Notes under the pieces: generated by a model | The model's database searches: none | What the model saw: only the letters and a program-made list of their open reading frames with translations | What the model was told of the DNA's origin: nothing | In this document: in pieces, positions 9,300-18,341 of the stretch | Layout of the letters: every line of letters starts with the position of its first letter | How positions within the stretch are numbered: the first letter of the stretch is position 1 | Made by a program: the position numbers and the translations under genes | NCBI RefSeq assembly: GCF_026094475.1 | Contig: NZ_JAPELL010000001.1 | Location: forward strand, 2,132,326-2,196,325 | From: Homoserinimonas sedimenticola | Lineage (GTDB): Bacteria > Actinomycetota > Actinomycetes > Actinomycetales > Microbacteriaceae | Length of the DNA: 64,000 bases | Direction: 5' to 3'

Positions 9300-10041
9300 C
9301 GCGATGACAGGCGCGATCCGGATGCTGCAGCTCTACACGGGCCTCGATGACGACGGTCTCGCCTCCGTGTACTCCGTGCGGGACCGCTCGGTGCCCTGGC
9401 TGCGGGTCAACATGGTCTCGACCGCCGACGGTGCTGCGACGCGGGACGGTCTCTCGGGGGGCCTCGGCACAGCGGCCGACCGTCGCGTCTTCTCCGTGCT
9501 GCGCCGGCTCTGCGACGTCATCGTCGTCGCGGCGGGGACGGTGCGAGCAGAGGGCTACTCGGGCCCGCTCGTCGACGAGGCGGGCAGGGCGTGGCGTCGT
9601 GCGGAGGGCCTCTCCGAGCATCCGAGGTTCGCGGTCGTCTCGCGCAGCCTCGACCTCGACCCGGCCGTCCTCGCCGCATCGCCCGAGAGGCCGCTCGTCC
9701 TGACCTGCGAGGACGCGCCGGCCGATCGGCGCGAGGCGCTCGCGGCCGTCGCCGACGTGATCGACTGCGGCGGCGCATCCGTCGACACGCGGCTCATCAA
9801 GGAGCGGCTCGCCGACCGCGGCATGCCGCAACAGCACTGCGAAGGCGGTCCGTCGCTCCTGGGCGCACTCGCGGCTGACGGGACTCTCGACGAGCTGTGC
9901 CTGACCGTGTCACCCACCCTCGAGGGCGGCGCGGCGTCTCGCATCGCGGTGGGGGCGGGTGCGGCATCCGTGCCCCTGCGGCTGGCGCATGTGCTGGCGG
10001 CCGACGACGGCACACTCCTGCTGCGCTACACGCGCGCCTGA
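9292..10041 (+). CDS. RibD C-terminal domain (pyrimidine/dihydrofolate reductase-like) protein
   Basis: The 249-residue product has the RibD_C fold: LRVNMVSTADGAATRDG at the front, DVIVVAAGTVRAEGY in the middle and EGGPSLLGALAADG near the end, the nucleotide-binding part. The family reduces pyrimidine or pterin substrates with NADPH. Related actinobacterial proteins sometimes act as back-up dihydrofolate reductases. The start ATG lies inside the end of the FolP2-like gene (8-base overlap), supporting a pterin-linked role. No deaminase domain is attached. Confidence 0.88.
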   Translation: MTDAMTGAIRMLQLYTGLDDDGLASVYSVRDRSVPWLRVNMVSTADGAATRDGLSGGLGTAADRRVFSVLRRLCDVIVVAAGTVRAEGYSGPLVDEAGRAWRRAEGLSEHPRFAVVSRSLDLDPAVLAASPERPLVLTCEDAPADRREALAAVADVIDCGGASVDTRLIKERLADRGMPQQHCEGGPSLLGALAADGTLDELCLTVSPTLEGGAASRIAVGAGAASVPLRLAHVLAADDGTLLLRYTRA

Positions 10042-10045
10042 ACTG

Positions 10046-11698
10046 TTAGGCCGCGACCTCGAGGCTGTGCGCGTCGAGGATCTCGTAGCTGTAGCCCTGC
10101 TCCGCGAGGAAGCGCTGGCGGTTCTGTGCGTAGTCCTGGTCGACGGTGTCGCGGGCGACGAGCGTGTAGAAGTTCGCGGGCAGTCCCGACTCCTTGGGGC
10201 GCAGCAGCCGCCCGAGGCGCTGGGCCTCCTCCTGCCGTGAACCGAATGAGCCCGAGACCTGAATCGCAACGGTCGCCTCGGGCAGGTCGACCGAGAAGTT
10301 CGCGACTTTCGAGACGACGAGCACCGTGAGCCGCCCATCCCGGAACTCCTGGAACAGCCGCTCCCGCTCCGCGACCGGCGTCGAGCCCGTCAGCTGCGGG
10401 GCATCGAGAGCCTCCGCGAGTTCCTCGATCTGGTCGAGGTATTGCCCGATCACGAGGATGCGCTCGCCCGCGTGCTTGAGCACGAGCTGCTTCACCACAT
10501 CGAGCTTGGCGGGCGCCGTCGAGGCCAGGCGGTAGCGCTCGTCATCGGCGGATGCCGCATACTCGAGCCGAGCATCCTGGGGCAGGTCGATGCGCACCTC
10601 GTAGCAGGAGGCCGGCGAGATGTAGCCCTGCGCCTCGATCTCCTTCCACGGGGCGTCGAAACGCTTGGGGCCGATGAGGCTGAAGACGTCGCCCTCGCGG
10701 CCGTCCTCCCGCACGAGCGTCGCGGTCAGGCCGAGGCGGCGGCGGGCCTGCAGTTCGGCCGTGAGCTTGAAGACGGGGGCGGGGAGGAGGTGCACCTCGT
10801 CGTAGACGACGAGACCCCAGTCGAGCGCGTCGAGAAGCTCGAGGTGGGCGTACTGGCCCTTCCGCTTGGCGGTGAGGATCTGGTAGGTCGCGATCGTGAC
10901 CGGCTTGACCTCCTTCGACTGGCCGGAGTACTCGCCGATCTCCTCCTCCGTCAGGGAGGTGCGCTTGAGGAGTTCCGCGCGCCACTGGCGGGCCGACACG
11001 GTGTTGGTCACGAGGATCAGGGTGTTGGCCCGCACCTCGGCCATGGCACCCGCCCCCACGAGGGTCTTGCCCGCCCCACAGGGCAGCACGACGACACCGG
11101 AACCGTGCTCGGCGAAATTGCGCACCGCATCCTGCTGGTAGGGGCGCAGGTGCCAGCCGCTCTCGTCGAGGTCGAGGTCGATGTCGTGGGGAGTGCCCGG
11201 CGTGTAGCCGGCAAGGTCCTCGGCGGGCCAGCCGAGCTTGAGCAGTTCCTGCTTGACCTGCCCGCGCGCCCACTGCTGCAGCACGACCGTGGTCGGGTCG
11301 CGGCGCTCGAAGAGCAGCTCGGCCACCTTCTTGGCGCGGCCGATCTCGGCGAGCACCGCCGTGTCGGTCGCCCGCAGCAGCAGCGTGCCCTCCTCGTCGC
11401 GCTCGATGCGCAGGCGACCGTAGCGCTCGACCGTCTCGCGGATGTCGACGGCGACACTCTGCGGCGTCGGGAACTTGCTGTAGCGGTCGAGCGTCGCCAG
11501 CATGTCCTCCGCCGTGTGGCCGGCCGCCCGCGCGTTCCACAGGCCCAGCCGTGTGATGCGGTAGGTGTGCACATGCTCGGGGGCACGCTCGAGCTCGGCG
11601 AAGATCGAAAGCTCGTGGCGGGCATCGGCGGCGAGCGGATGCGCGACCTCGAGCAGCACGGTGCGGTCGCTCTGCACAATCAAGGGGCCGTCAGTCAT
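10046..11698 (-). CDS. XPB/Rad25-type DNA repair helicase
   Basis: The 550-residue superfamily 2 helicase has an N-terminal XPB-specific domain (about 1-180), then motif Q (LRPYQQDAV), Walker A PCGAGKT (about 206-212), a DEVH box (VYDEVH), GLTATL, and in the second lobe the VSKVANFSVDLPEA and QRLGRLLRPK motifs. It unwinds DNA using ATP. In bacteria this family is proposed to work in excision repair. The gene downstream on the map (11983-13884, transcribed first) encodes its usual helicase-associated neighbour. ATG at 11698 gives the standard length for actinobacterial XPB. Confidence 0.95.
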   Translation of the reverse strand: MTDGPLIVQSDRTVLLEVAHPLAADARHELSIFAELERAPEHVHTYRITRLGLWNARAAGHTAEDMLATLDRYSKFPTPQSVAVDIRETVERYGRLRIERDEEGTLLLRATDTAVLAEIGRAKKVAELLFERRDPTTVVLQQWARGQVKQELLKLGWPAEDLAGYTPGTPHDIDLDLDESGWHLRPYQQDAVRNFAEHGSGVVVLPCGAGKTLVGAGAMAEVRANTLILVTNTVSARQWRAELLKRTSLTEEEIGEYSGQSKEVKPVTIATYQILTAKRKGQYAHLELLDALDWGLVVYDEVHLLPAPVFKLTAELQARRRLGLTATLVREDGREGDVFSLIGPKRFDAPWKEIEAQGYISPASCYEVRIDLPQDARLEYAASADDERYRLASTAPAKLDVVKQLVLKHAGERILVIGQYLDQIEELAEALDAPQLTGSTPVAERERLFQEFRDGRLTVLVVSKVANFSVDLPEATVAIQVSGSFGSRQEEAQRLGRLLRPKESGLPANFYTLVARDTVDQDYAQNRQRFLAEQGYSYEILDAHSLEVAA

Positions 11699-11774
11699 AA
11701 CGGGCCAGTCTACGCAAGTTGGCTGGGCGGCCTCCTGCCCGGAACCGCACCCGCTTCCGCACCCGCACCAACAG

Positions 11775-11838
11775 CGCGGTGTTTTCTGCTCAGAGCGCGC
11801 GCAAGAAGGGCAGCGTTGAGCAGAAAACACCGCGTTGT
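11775..11838. repeat. Long inverted repeat upstream of the XPB gene
   Basis: A perfect 18-bp arm (11775-11792, CGCGGTGTTTTCTGCTCA) is matched by its reverse complement at 11821-11838 after a 28-base loop. It lies between two genes transcribed in the same direction, close to the XPB start, so it may attenuate transcription. It may also be a REP-like element, since similar structures recur across the window. Confidence 0.85.
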
Positions 11839-11864
11839 TGTGACGGGGCCGGCGCGCGGCTGGG

Positions 11865-11966
11865 GCACGGTGCGAACATGGGGTGCGCGTGCTGCGCAGC
11901 ACGGCGCGAACACGGGGTGCAGATGCTGCGCAGCACGGCGCGAACACGAGGTGCGGATGCCGCTGG
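11865..11966. repeat. Three 34-bp direct repeats
   Basis: Units starting GCACGG at 11865, 11899 and 11933 have an exact 34-bp period with few changes. They lie just after the stop codon side of the helicase-associated gene (which ends at 11983 on the minus strand). There are only three units and no spacers, so this is not CRISPR. Confidence 0.8.
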
Positions 11967-11982
11967 GCACCGCCTGCGGGGG

Positions 11983-13884
11983 CTAGTCCGCCGCCCGCAC
12001 CGCCGTCACGCTCGAGAGCGGCAGGGTGCGCTCAATCTCGCTGCGCCGGTCCCTCGCCCGCATCCGACCCCCCGAGACGCTCGTCGGTTCGAGCTCGTAG
12101 TCGACGACGTCGCCACCCGGCATGCGGATGCTCACCACGAGAGCTGTCTTGGCGCGCGCCGCCGACTCGATCTGCTTGCCGAGCCACGCGGTGTTCGTGG
12201 CATCCGCGTCGTCGTCGCCTGCCTCATCGGCGAGGCGAGTGACGAGTTCGGCGAGGGGGTCGGCAAAGCTGTGCCGGCCCGTGCGGGCGATGCGGTGCCG
12301 GCGCAGGGCGAGCACCTGCCCGCCGTCGTCCTCCGCCGCGACGGGGTAGCGGGCGTCGCTCAACGACCAGAAGACCAGGTCGCGGTCGAAGCGGCTCACG
12401 AGCCGGTGCTCGCTGATGCGGGCGAGGCCGAGGGAGGCGAGCGACTGGTCGACCGCGACGGTTCCCAACAGGTCGGCGTCGTCGGAACGCAGGTAGCTGC
12501 GGGCCCCGTGCGCGGGGTCGTCCGGATCGAGGGTGTCGCCGTCGAGCTCGCCGACGCGCAGCAGGCCGTAGCGTGCGGCGCCCTCCGTGATGAGGTAGTC
12601 GAGGGGCTGCGGGATGCCCGTGCTCGAGATTCCGCTGAGGAACTCGCGCAGACTCTCCGCCGTCTCCCCGGCCGTGAGGGCGCGGTTGACGCTCGCGGCA
12701 GAGATCCGGTAGGTCGTGGCGAGGCCGCGGCCCTCGACGTCGGCGACCACGCGCATCCGCTCGTCGATCGCGGGCTGCAGGGGCCCCGGCGCGACGACGG
12801 AGAGGTCATGCTGCAGGTACACGGTGTCGACCTCGTGCGGCAGGAGGGGGCGGATGACATCCTCGGCCTCGTCGGCCCGGCCGGCGAGAAGGAGGGCACC
12901 CGGGCCGCTGGGGGCCTGCGCCGCCGTGATGCCGAGCAGTTCCGCGTCGCGGGTGTAGGCGGTGACGCGCTCATCCATCCACTCGCCACCGACGGGGTAG
13001 AGCCAGTCGATGTAGGAGCGCAGCCCATCACCCCAGATGGCGTGCGAGCGCTCGCCGAGGAGGTTGCGGATGTCGTCGGGCAGTCGCGAGAACCAGGCCG
13101 CGGTCAGGGCGCGCCAGCGCGTGCTGGTGGGTTGCCCGAGCCACCTGTTGCCCTGCTCGGTCGTCATCCAGCTGCCGCCTTCGCGGCAGACGAGCTCCCC
13201 GCGTTCCGCGAGCGATAGGTAGGCGGAGACAGTGTCGAGGTCGACGAGCATGGTGGCGGCGAGCCGTTTGGCGTCGGGGAGGGCGACCCCACCCTTGGCG
13301 AGTTCCCGTGCGGGCTGCCGCTCGAGTTCGAGCAGCAGTTCCGTCATGGCGCTTGTGGCGGTGAAGGCCCGTTCGGCGGCGAGCTTGTCGATGAAGCGTC
13401 GCTCCACGTCGGGCACCCGCTCGAGCGCCGCACCCGCGTCGTCGCCCGCGAGCTGCTCGAGACTGGGCAGCCCGAAGACCGGCCAGGAGCGAAGCTGGTC
13501 GCACACGGCGTCGAAGCATTCGAATGCGTCGCCGACGCGCCGCGCGAGCAGCAGGCCGGCAGCAGCGTCGAGGTTGTCGCCGACGGCACCCGCATGGGGA
13601 GGCCGCGAGGAGAGGGGGGCGAGGGCATCCGCGATCTCGGTGGGTGTCATGGGGCGCTGTTCGCGCGCGAGGAGCGCGAGGGCGGTGAGCGTGTGGCGGT
13701 CGAGGCGGGTGAGCGCCTGCTGCACGGCGTCGTGGGCGAGTAGGGCGTCGGCGAGGTCGAAGTGGTCACGGATGCTCGCGGTCGCCGCCGGGCTCAGCCC
13801 CAGGTCGCGCGCCCGCAGCCCCGCGAGCAGTTCGTCGTGGGGCATGGCGCGCAGGGTTGCCGCGAGCGTCAGTGTGTTCCCCAT
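11983..13884 (-). CDS. Helicase-associated domain protein (Helicase_C_3)
   Basis: The 633-residue product matches the long actinobacterial proteins encoded beside XPB helicases. It contains the Helicase_C_3-type domain (about 330-450, seen in LLAGRADEAEDVIRPLLP and TVYLQHDLSVVAPGPLQPAID). It has no helicase motifs of its own. The front half is helical and leucine-rich; the middle segment MTTEQGNRWL looks like a winged helix. Its neighbour suggests it partners XPB in DNA repair, but its activity has not been shown. ATG at 13884 was preferred over an open extension to 13917. Confidence 0.85.
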   Translation of the reverse strand: MGNTLTLAATLRAMPHDELLAGLRARDLGLSPAATASIRDHFDLADALLAHDAVQQALTRLDRHTLTALALLAREQRPMTPTEIADALAPLSSRPPHAGAVGDNLDAAAGLLLARRVGDAFECFDAVCDQLRSWPVFGLPSLEQLAGDDAGAALERVPDVERRFIDKLAAERAFTATSAMTELLLELERQPARELAKGGVALPDAKRLAATMLVDLDTVSAYLSLAERGELVCREGGSWMTTEQGNRWLGQPTSTRWRALTAAWFSRLPDDIRNLLGERSHAIWGDGLRSYIDWLYPVGGEWMDERVTAYTRDAELLGITAAQAPSGPGALLLAGRADEAEDVIRPLLPHEVDTVYLQHDLSVVAPGPLQPAIDERMRVVADVEGRGLATTYRISAASVNRALTAGETAESLREFLSGISSTGIPQPLDYLITEGAARYGLLRVGELDGDTLDPDDPAHGARSYLRSDDADLLGTVAVDQSLASLGLARISEHRLVSRFDRDLVFWSLSDARYPVAAEDDGGQVLALRRHRIARTGRHSFADPLAELVTRLADEAGDDDADATNTAWLGKQIESAARAKTALVVSIRMPGGDVVDYELEPTSVSGGRMRARDRRSEIERTLPLSSVTAVRAAD

Positions 13885-13939
13885 GCTTGCCTGCGTTCCG
13901 TCCCCGCGCCGTTGCAAGGACCGTTGGTGTTCGGGCGGT

Positions 13940-14203
13940 CTAACTGCTGCGGTTGGCGCGGGAGCGGCGCACGGCCGTCACGACGAGCAACACGATCGTG
14001 AGCACGAGCGCCACCGGGAGCGCGATGCCGGGCAGCATGATGACGGTCACCCAGAAGGGCCCGACCTCGCCCGCGATCGCGCCCGTCGCGTAGCCGATCA
14101 TGGAGATGGCGAAGCAGACGAGAGCGACGATGACGAGGCCCGCCACCATGAACGCGAGGATGCGCTGGATGCGGTTGGCGGGCTCGGCTGCTGAATTGCT
14201 CAC
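13940..14203 (-). CDS. Small membrane protein, two helices
   Basis: The 87-residue product has two strongly hydrophobic segments (about 15-37 and 48-77) and a basic C-terminus, so it should sit in the cytoplasmic membrane. Similar small proteins are conserved in related actinobacteria, often mislabelled as ABC transporter parts. No transporter motif is present here. It is divergent from the cold-shock-domain gene at 14287. Function unknown. Confidence 0.7.
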   Translation of the reverse strand: MSNSAAEPANRIQRILAFMVAGLVIVALVCFAISMIGYATGAIAGEVGPFWVTVIMLPGIALPVALVLTIVLLVVTAVRRSRANRSS

Positions 14204-14286
14204 GGGTCAAGGATAAGGCCATGCGACCCCGTTAGGCTTAGGTTCTCGGCGCTCAGCGCACGGCACCACGATCGAGAGGTAGGACC

Positions 14287-14667
14287 ATGCCCACCGGCAA
14301 GGTGAAGTTTTACGATGACGACAAGGGCTTCGGCTTCATCAGTTCCGATGACGGCCAGGAGGTCTTCCTGCATGCCTCAGCCCTTCCCGCGGGAGCGACC
14401 GTGCGGTCGGGCACGCGACTCGAGTTCGGCGTCGCGGAGGGTAAGCGGGGAGCGCAGGCGCTGTCGGTTCGCGTGCTGGACGCTCCCCCGAGCATGACGC
14501 GGATGAGCCGCAAGCCTGCCGACGACATGGCGGTCATCGTCGAGGACCTCGTGAAGCTCCTCGACGGCATCGGGGGCAACCTCAAGCGCGGCCGCTACCC
14601 CGACAAGTCGCACGGCGCCAAGATCGCGGCGATGCTGCGCAAGGTCGCGGACGAGTTGGATGCCTGA
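14287..14667 (+). CDS. Cold-shock domain protein with C-terminal extension
   Basis: The 126-residue product has a cold-shock domain in its first 65 residues (GKVKFYDDDKGFGFI and EVFLHASAL are the two RNA-binding motifs). The other 60 residues form a helical basic extension (KLLDGIGGNLKRGRY, KIAAMLRKVADEL) absent from classical CspA. It overlaps the following DUF3027 gene by 8 bases, so the two are translationally coupled and probably cooperate. This pairing is common in actinobacteria; the target RNA is unknown. Confidence 0.9.
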   Translation: MPTGKVKFYDDDKGFGFISSDDGQEVFLHASALPAGATVRSGTRLEFGVAEGKRGAQALSVRVLDAPPSMTRMSRKPADDMAVIVEDLVKLLDGIGGNLKRGRYPDKSHGAKIAAMLRKVADELDA

Positions 14668-15241
14668 GTCGGCCGAGAACCTCGCCGGCCCCGCCGACTT
14701 CGAGCTTGCGCGGGAAGCTCTGCTCGAGATGACGAGCGCCGAGACCATCGGGGAGCCCGCAGGTTCGATCGATGAGGGCCAGGGCACCGTCACGCTGTAC
14801 TTCGACGCGAAGAAGCCCGGCTACCCGGGGTGGCGGTGGACGGTCAGCGTCGCCCATGTCGAGGGCTCGGAACCGACCGTGCTCGAGACCGAACTGACCC
14901 CGGGCGATGATGCTCTCCTCTCGCCCGACTGGGTGCCGTGGGCCGACCGGCTCGCCGACTACCAGGCGGCCCAGGAGGCCGAGCGCGCGGCGGCCGAGGC
15001 GGATGCTGCAGCGGACGAGGACGACGACTCCGACGACGACAGCGATGACGACTACTACGACGACGATCCCGATGATGACGACGCCGCGCTGCTGCACGGT
15101 GGCGACCTCGACGGGGTCGACATCGACGAGATCGCGCCTGATGCAGACGACGAGTCGGACGACGACGAAGACGAAGACGACGACGCGGACGACGACGAAG
15201 ACGACGACGACAGCGAGTCGGACGACGACGAGGAAGAGTAG
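14660..15241 (+). CDS. DUF3027 protein with extremely acidic tail
   Basis: The 193-residue product has a front half matching DUF3027 (YFDAKKPGYPGWRWTVSVAH, then LLSPDWVPWADRL). The rest (from about 105) is almost only Asp, Glu and Ala and must be disordered. DUF3027 proteins are actinobacterial and uncharacterised. The overlap with the cold-shock-domain gene suggests the acidic protein may bind its basic partner or compete with RNA for it; that is inference. Confidence 0.88.
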   Translation: MPESAENLAGPADFELAREALLEMTSAETIGEPAGSIDEGQGTVTLYFDAKKPGYPGWRWTVSVAHVEGSEPTVLETELTPGDDALLSPDWVPWADRLADYQAAQEAERAAAEADAAADEDDDSDDDSDDDYYDDDPDDDDAALLHGGDLDGVDIDEIAPDADDESDDDEDEDDDADDDEDDDDSESDDDEEE

Positions 15242-15285
15242 CCCTCGGCCCTGTCGTTAGTGCCTTATCGTCAGTGCCTTTGTCG

Positions 15286-15522
15286 TTAGCGGCCGTGGCG
15301 GCGCTGCGTGTAGGCGAGGCCGAGGCTGCCGAGCACGATGCCGGCGATGCACGACCATAGCCACATGGTGGGGATCTCGGTTCCGAAGAGTGGCTTCGCC
15401 ACGAGCACGGCGCCGAGGGCCACGAGCCACGCGAGCAGCCCGACGATCATGGGCTTGCGGTCATCCGTGTCGACCGGCTCCGGGTCGGGCCGGCGCTCGG
15501 ATTCCTTCAGCCAGAGGCGCAT
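15286..15522 (-). CDS. DUF2530 membrane protein
   Basis: The 78-residue product has two membrane segments (about 25-42 and 52-71) and a short cytoplasmic front rich in charged residues. It matches the actinobacterial DUF2530 family of unknown function. It starts 8 bases after the serC stop on the same strand, so it is in one operon with serC. The long open frame upstream of its ATG is only the serC shadow. Confidence 0.82.
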   Translation of the reverse strand: MRLWLKESERRPDPEPVDTDDRKPMIVGLLAWLVALGAVLVAKPLFGTEIPTMWLWSCIAGIVLGSLGLAYTQRRHGR

Positions 15523-15529
15523 GAGCCTG

Positions 15530-16657
<1,128 letters not shown>

Positions 16658-16704
16658 CTAAGGGCGACCGCCGACGCTCCCGGCATACCGGGGATGTCGC
16701 CGCC

Positions 16705-16723
16705 ACAGGTTAGGCTAGCCTGA
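16705..16723. promoter_or_regulatory. DtxR/IdeR-type iron box
   Basis: The 19 bases match the IdeR consensus TTAGGTTAGGCTAACCTAA at 15 positions, with the core AGGTTAGGCTA intact. A -10-like TAGGCT (16711-16716) lies inside it, 33 bases before the regulator's start codon. Binding of the Fe-loaded repressor should block that promoter. Confidence 0.75.
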
Positions 16724-16749
16724 ACGCTTGCGGCATCTGGAGGGCGACG

Positions 16750-17445
16750 TTGACCGATCTCATTGACACCACTGAGATGTACCTGCGCACCATCTATGAG
16801 CTTGAAGAAGAGGCCATCATCCCGCTGCGCGCGCGCATCAGTGAGCGTCTCGGTCACTCGGGCCCGACCGTGTCGCAGACGGTCGCCCGCATGGAGCGCG
16901 ACGGGCTTGTCGTCGTCGAGAACGACCGCCACCTCAAGCTGACGCAGGCCGGCCGCGCGAAGGCCGTCTCGGTCATGCGCAAGCACCGGCTAGCCGAGCG
17001 TCTGCTCGCCGACGTGATCGGGCTCGAGTGGTCGCTCGTGCACGAGGAGGCGTGCCGCTGGGAGCACGTCATGAGCGAGCAGGTGGAGCGGCGCATCCTC
17101 GAGATCCTCGGCCACCCCACTCACTCGCCCTACGGCAACCCCATCCCCGGCCTCGACGAGCTGGGGGAGACCCCCACCACGCCGTTCGGCACGGGCGTCG
17201 TCAACATCGTCAATTACACGCTCGGCGCGGTCGGGCCGGTCAGCGGCGAGATCAAGCGCCTCGGTGAGCCCGTGCAGTACGAGGCCGAGCTGCTCGAGCA
17301 GCTGCGCACGGCCGGTGTGGTGCCGGGCGTGAAGGCCAAGTTCTCCGCATCGGGCTCCTACGTGCTGGTCGAGGTCGAGGGCAGCGACGAGGGCATCGAG
17401 CTGCCCAACGAGGTCGCGCAGCACGTGTACGTCGGCATCAAGTAG
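16750..17445 (+). CDS. DtxR/IdeR-family metal-dependent regulator
   Basis: The 231-residue product has the three family domains: a winged helix (about 1-70, MYLRTIYELEEE and GPTVSQTVARMERDGLV), a metal-binding and dimerisation domain (71-140, with HRLAERLLADVIGLEW, EEACRWEHVMS and GHPTHSPYGNPIPG), and a C-terminal SH3-like domain (150-231). It senses Fe(II) or Mn(II) and represses genes by binding iron boxes. The start is an unusual TTG at 16750. A matching iron box sits just upstream, suggesting autoregulation. IdeR is the closer guess than a manganese regulator. Confidence 0.93.
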   Translation: MTDLIDTTEMYLRTIYELEEEAIIPLRARISERLGHSGPTVSQTVARMERDGLVVVENDRHLKLTQAGRAKAVSVMRKHRLAERLLADVIGLEWSLVHEEACRWEHVMSEQVERRILEILGHPTHSPYGNPIPGLDELGETPTTPFGTGVVNIVNYTLGAVGPVSGEIKRLGEPVQYEAELLEQLRTAGVVPGVKAKFSASGSYVLVEVEGSDEGIELPNEVAQHVYVGIK

Positions 17446-17809
17446 GCGTTTACCTTCTCGAAACCCGCTGCTCTGCGGTTTTCGGGCATCCGCGCGTTAC
17501 TCTGGTGTTCTTGCAATTTCGAACCAGATTTCGGGAGAGCGTTATGACTAGGGGTGACTCCATCCGAACCGCGGATGCGCGTCGCCCTGCGCGGGTCATA
17601 GGCGCCGGCGGCCGCCGGTTGTCGATGGCGCAGCACGAGCTCATACGCCCGAGCGGTCGGCGAGGCGCCCTCTTCTGCGCGCCACACCTACAAGGCACTG
17701 CCATTTCGGCGGTGCCTTTTCTCGTTAACGAGGGCGCTCATTCCTGTGGATCGAGGTCGCACGGTTAAGCCCCTGCAAGCCGTGCAGGGCGCAATCGCGA
17801 AGGACAGCA
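17446..17809 (+). promoter_or_regulatory. 364-base leader region of the HNH endonuclease gene
   Basis: No well-supported gene lies here. The region holds a weak hairpin after the dtxR-type gene (17459-17468 with 17475-17484), an open frame from ATG 17544 to 17768 (74 codons, preceded by GGGAGAG), an intrinsic terminator inside that frame (17692-17720) and a perfect 12-base palindrome CTCGTTAACGAG (17721-17732). A terminator between a leader and a gene on the same strand suggests attenuation or a small RNA, but no known riboswitch was recognised. Confidence 0.4.
17692..17720 (+). terminator. Intrinsic terminator ahead of the HNH gene
   Basis: An 11-bp stem (17692-17702 with 17708-17718, one G-U pair), a 5-base loop and a run of four T. 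It lies 90 bases before the HNH start and would stop any transcript coming from upstream. Confidence 0.8.
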
Positions 17810-18307
17810 ATGCGCACGCTCGTATTGAACGCCGGATATGAACCCCTCGCCATCGTCAGTTTCACCCGAGCCATCGTGCTCGTGCTCAACCAGAAGGCGA
17901 CCGTGCTCGCGCATGATGCCGAGCATCCGGTCTATTCGCAGTCGGATGTCTTCGAGAGACCGTCGGTCATCCTGCTCAACCGCTACGTGCGCATCCCGAG
18001 CAGCCGCGCCATCCCCGTGAGTCGGCGCGGGGTGCTGCGCCGCGACGACCAGAAGTGCGCGTACTGCGGCCACCACGCGACCACGATCGACCACGTGCTG
18101 CCGCGCTCCCGCGGCGGGCGTGACACGTGGGAGAACCTGGTGGCGTGCTGCCTCAAGTGCAACAACCTCAAGGGCGACAAGACCCCGCGCGAGATGGGGT
18201 GGACGCTGCTCTCGCGGCCACAGGCGCCGCACGGCACCTCGTGGATGGTGCGCGGGGTGGAGCGGGCGCAGCCGCAGTGGGAGGAGTTCTTGGCGCCTGC
18301 GGCGTAG
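17810..18307 (+). CDS. HNH endonuclease
   Basis: The 165-residue product has an HNH domain in its second half: CAYCG (zinc), TIDHVLPRSRGG (catalytic His), WENLVACC and KCNNLKGDK. These give the two CxxC pairs and the H-N-H core. The front half (MRTLVLNAGYEPLAIVSF) is typical of a conserved stand-alone actinobacterial HNH family. It should cut or nick DNA with a metal ion; the natural substrate is not known. The gene is alone and follows a leader with a terminator. Confidence 0.9.
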   Translation: MRTLVLNAGYEPLAIVSFTRAIVLVLNQKATVLAHDAEHPVYSQSDVFERPSVILLNRYVRIPSSRAIPVSRRGVLRRDDQKCAYCGHHATTIDHVLPRSRGGRDTWENLVACCLKCNNLKGDKTPREMGWTLLSRPQAPHGTSWMVRGVERAQPQWEEFLAPAA

Positions 18308-18341
18308 GACGATTTGCGTACCGCGGCTCGCGGGCACATTC

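Noticed and set aside
11865-11966. Possible CRISPR array
   Set aside because: Three direct repeats follow each other without spacers and no cas gene is present.
17544-17768. 74-codon gene before the HNH endonuclease
   Set aside because: It runs through an intrinsic terminator and has no recognisable protein features; kept only as part of the leader description.
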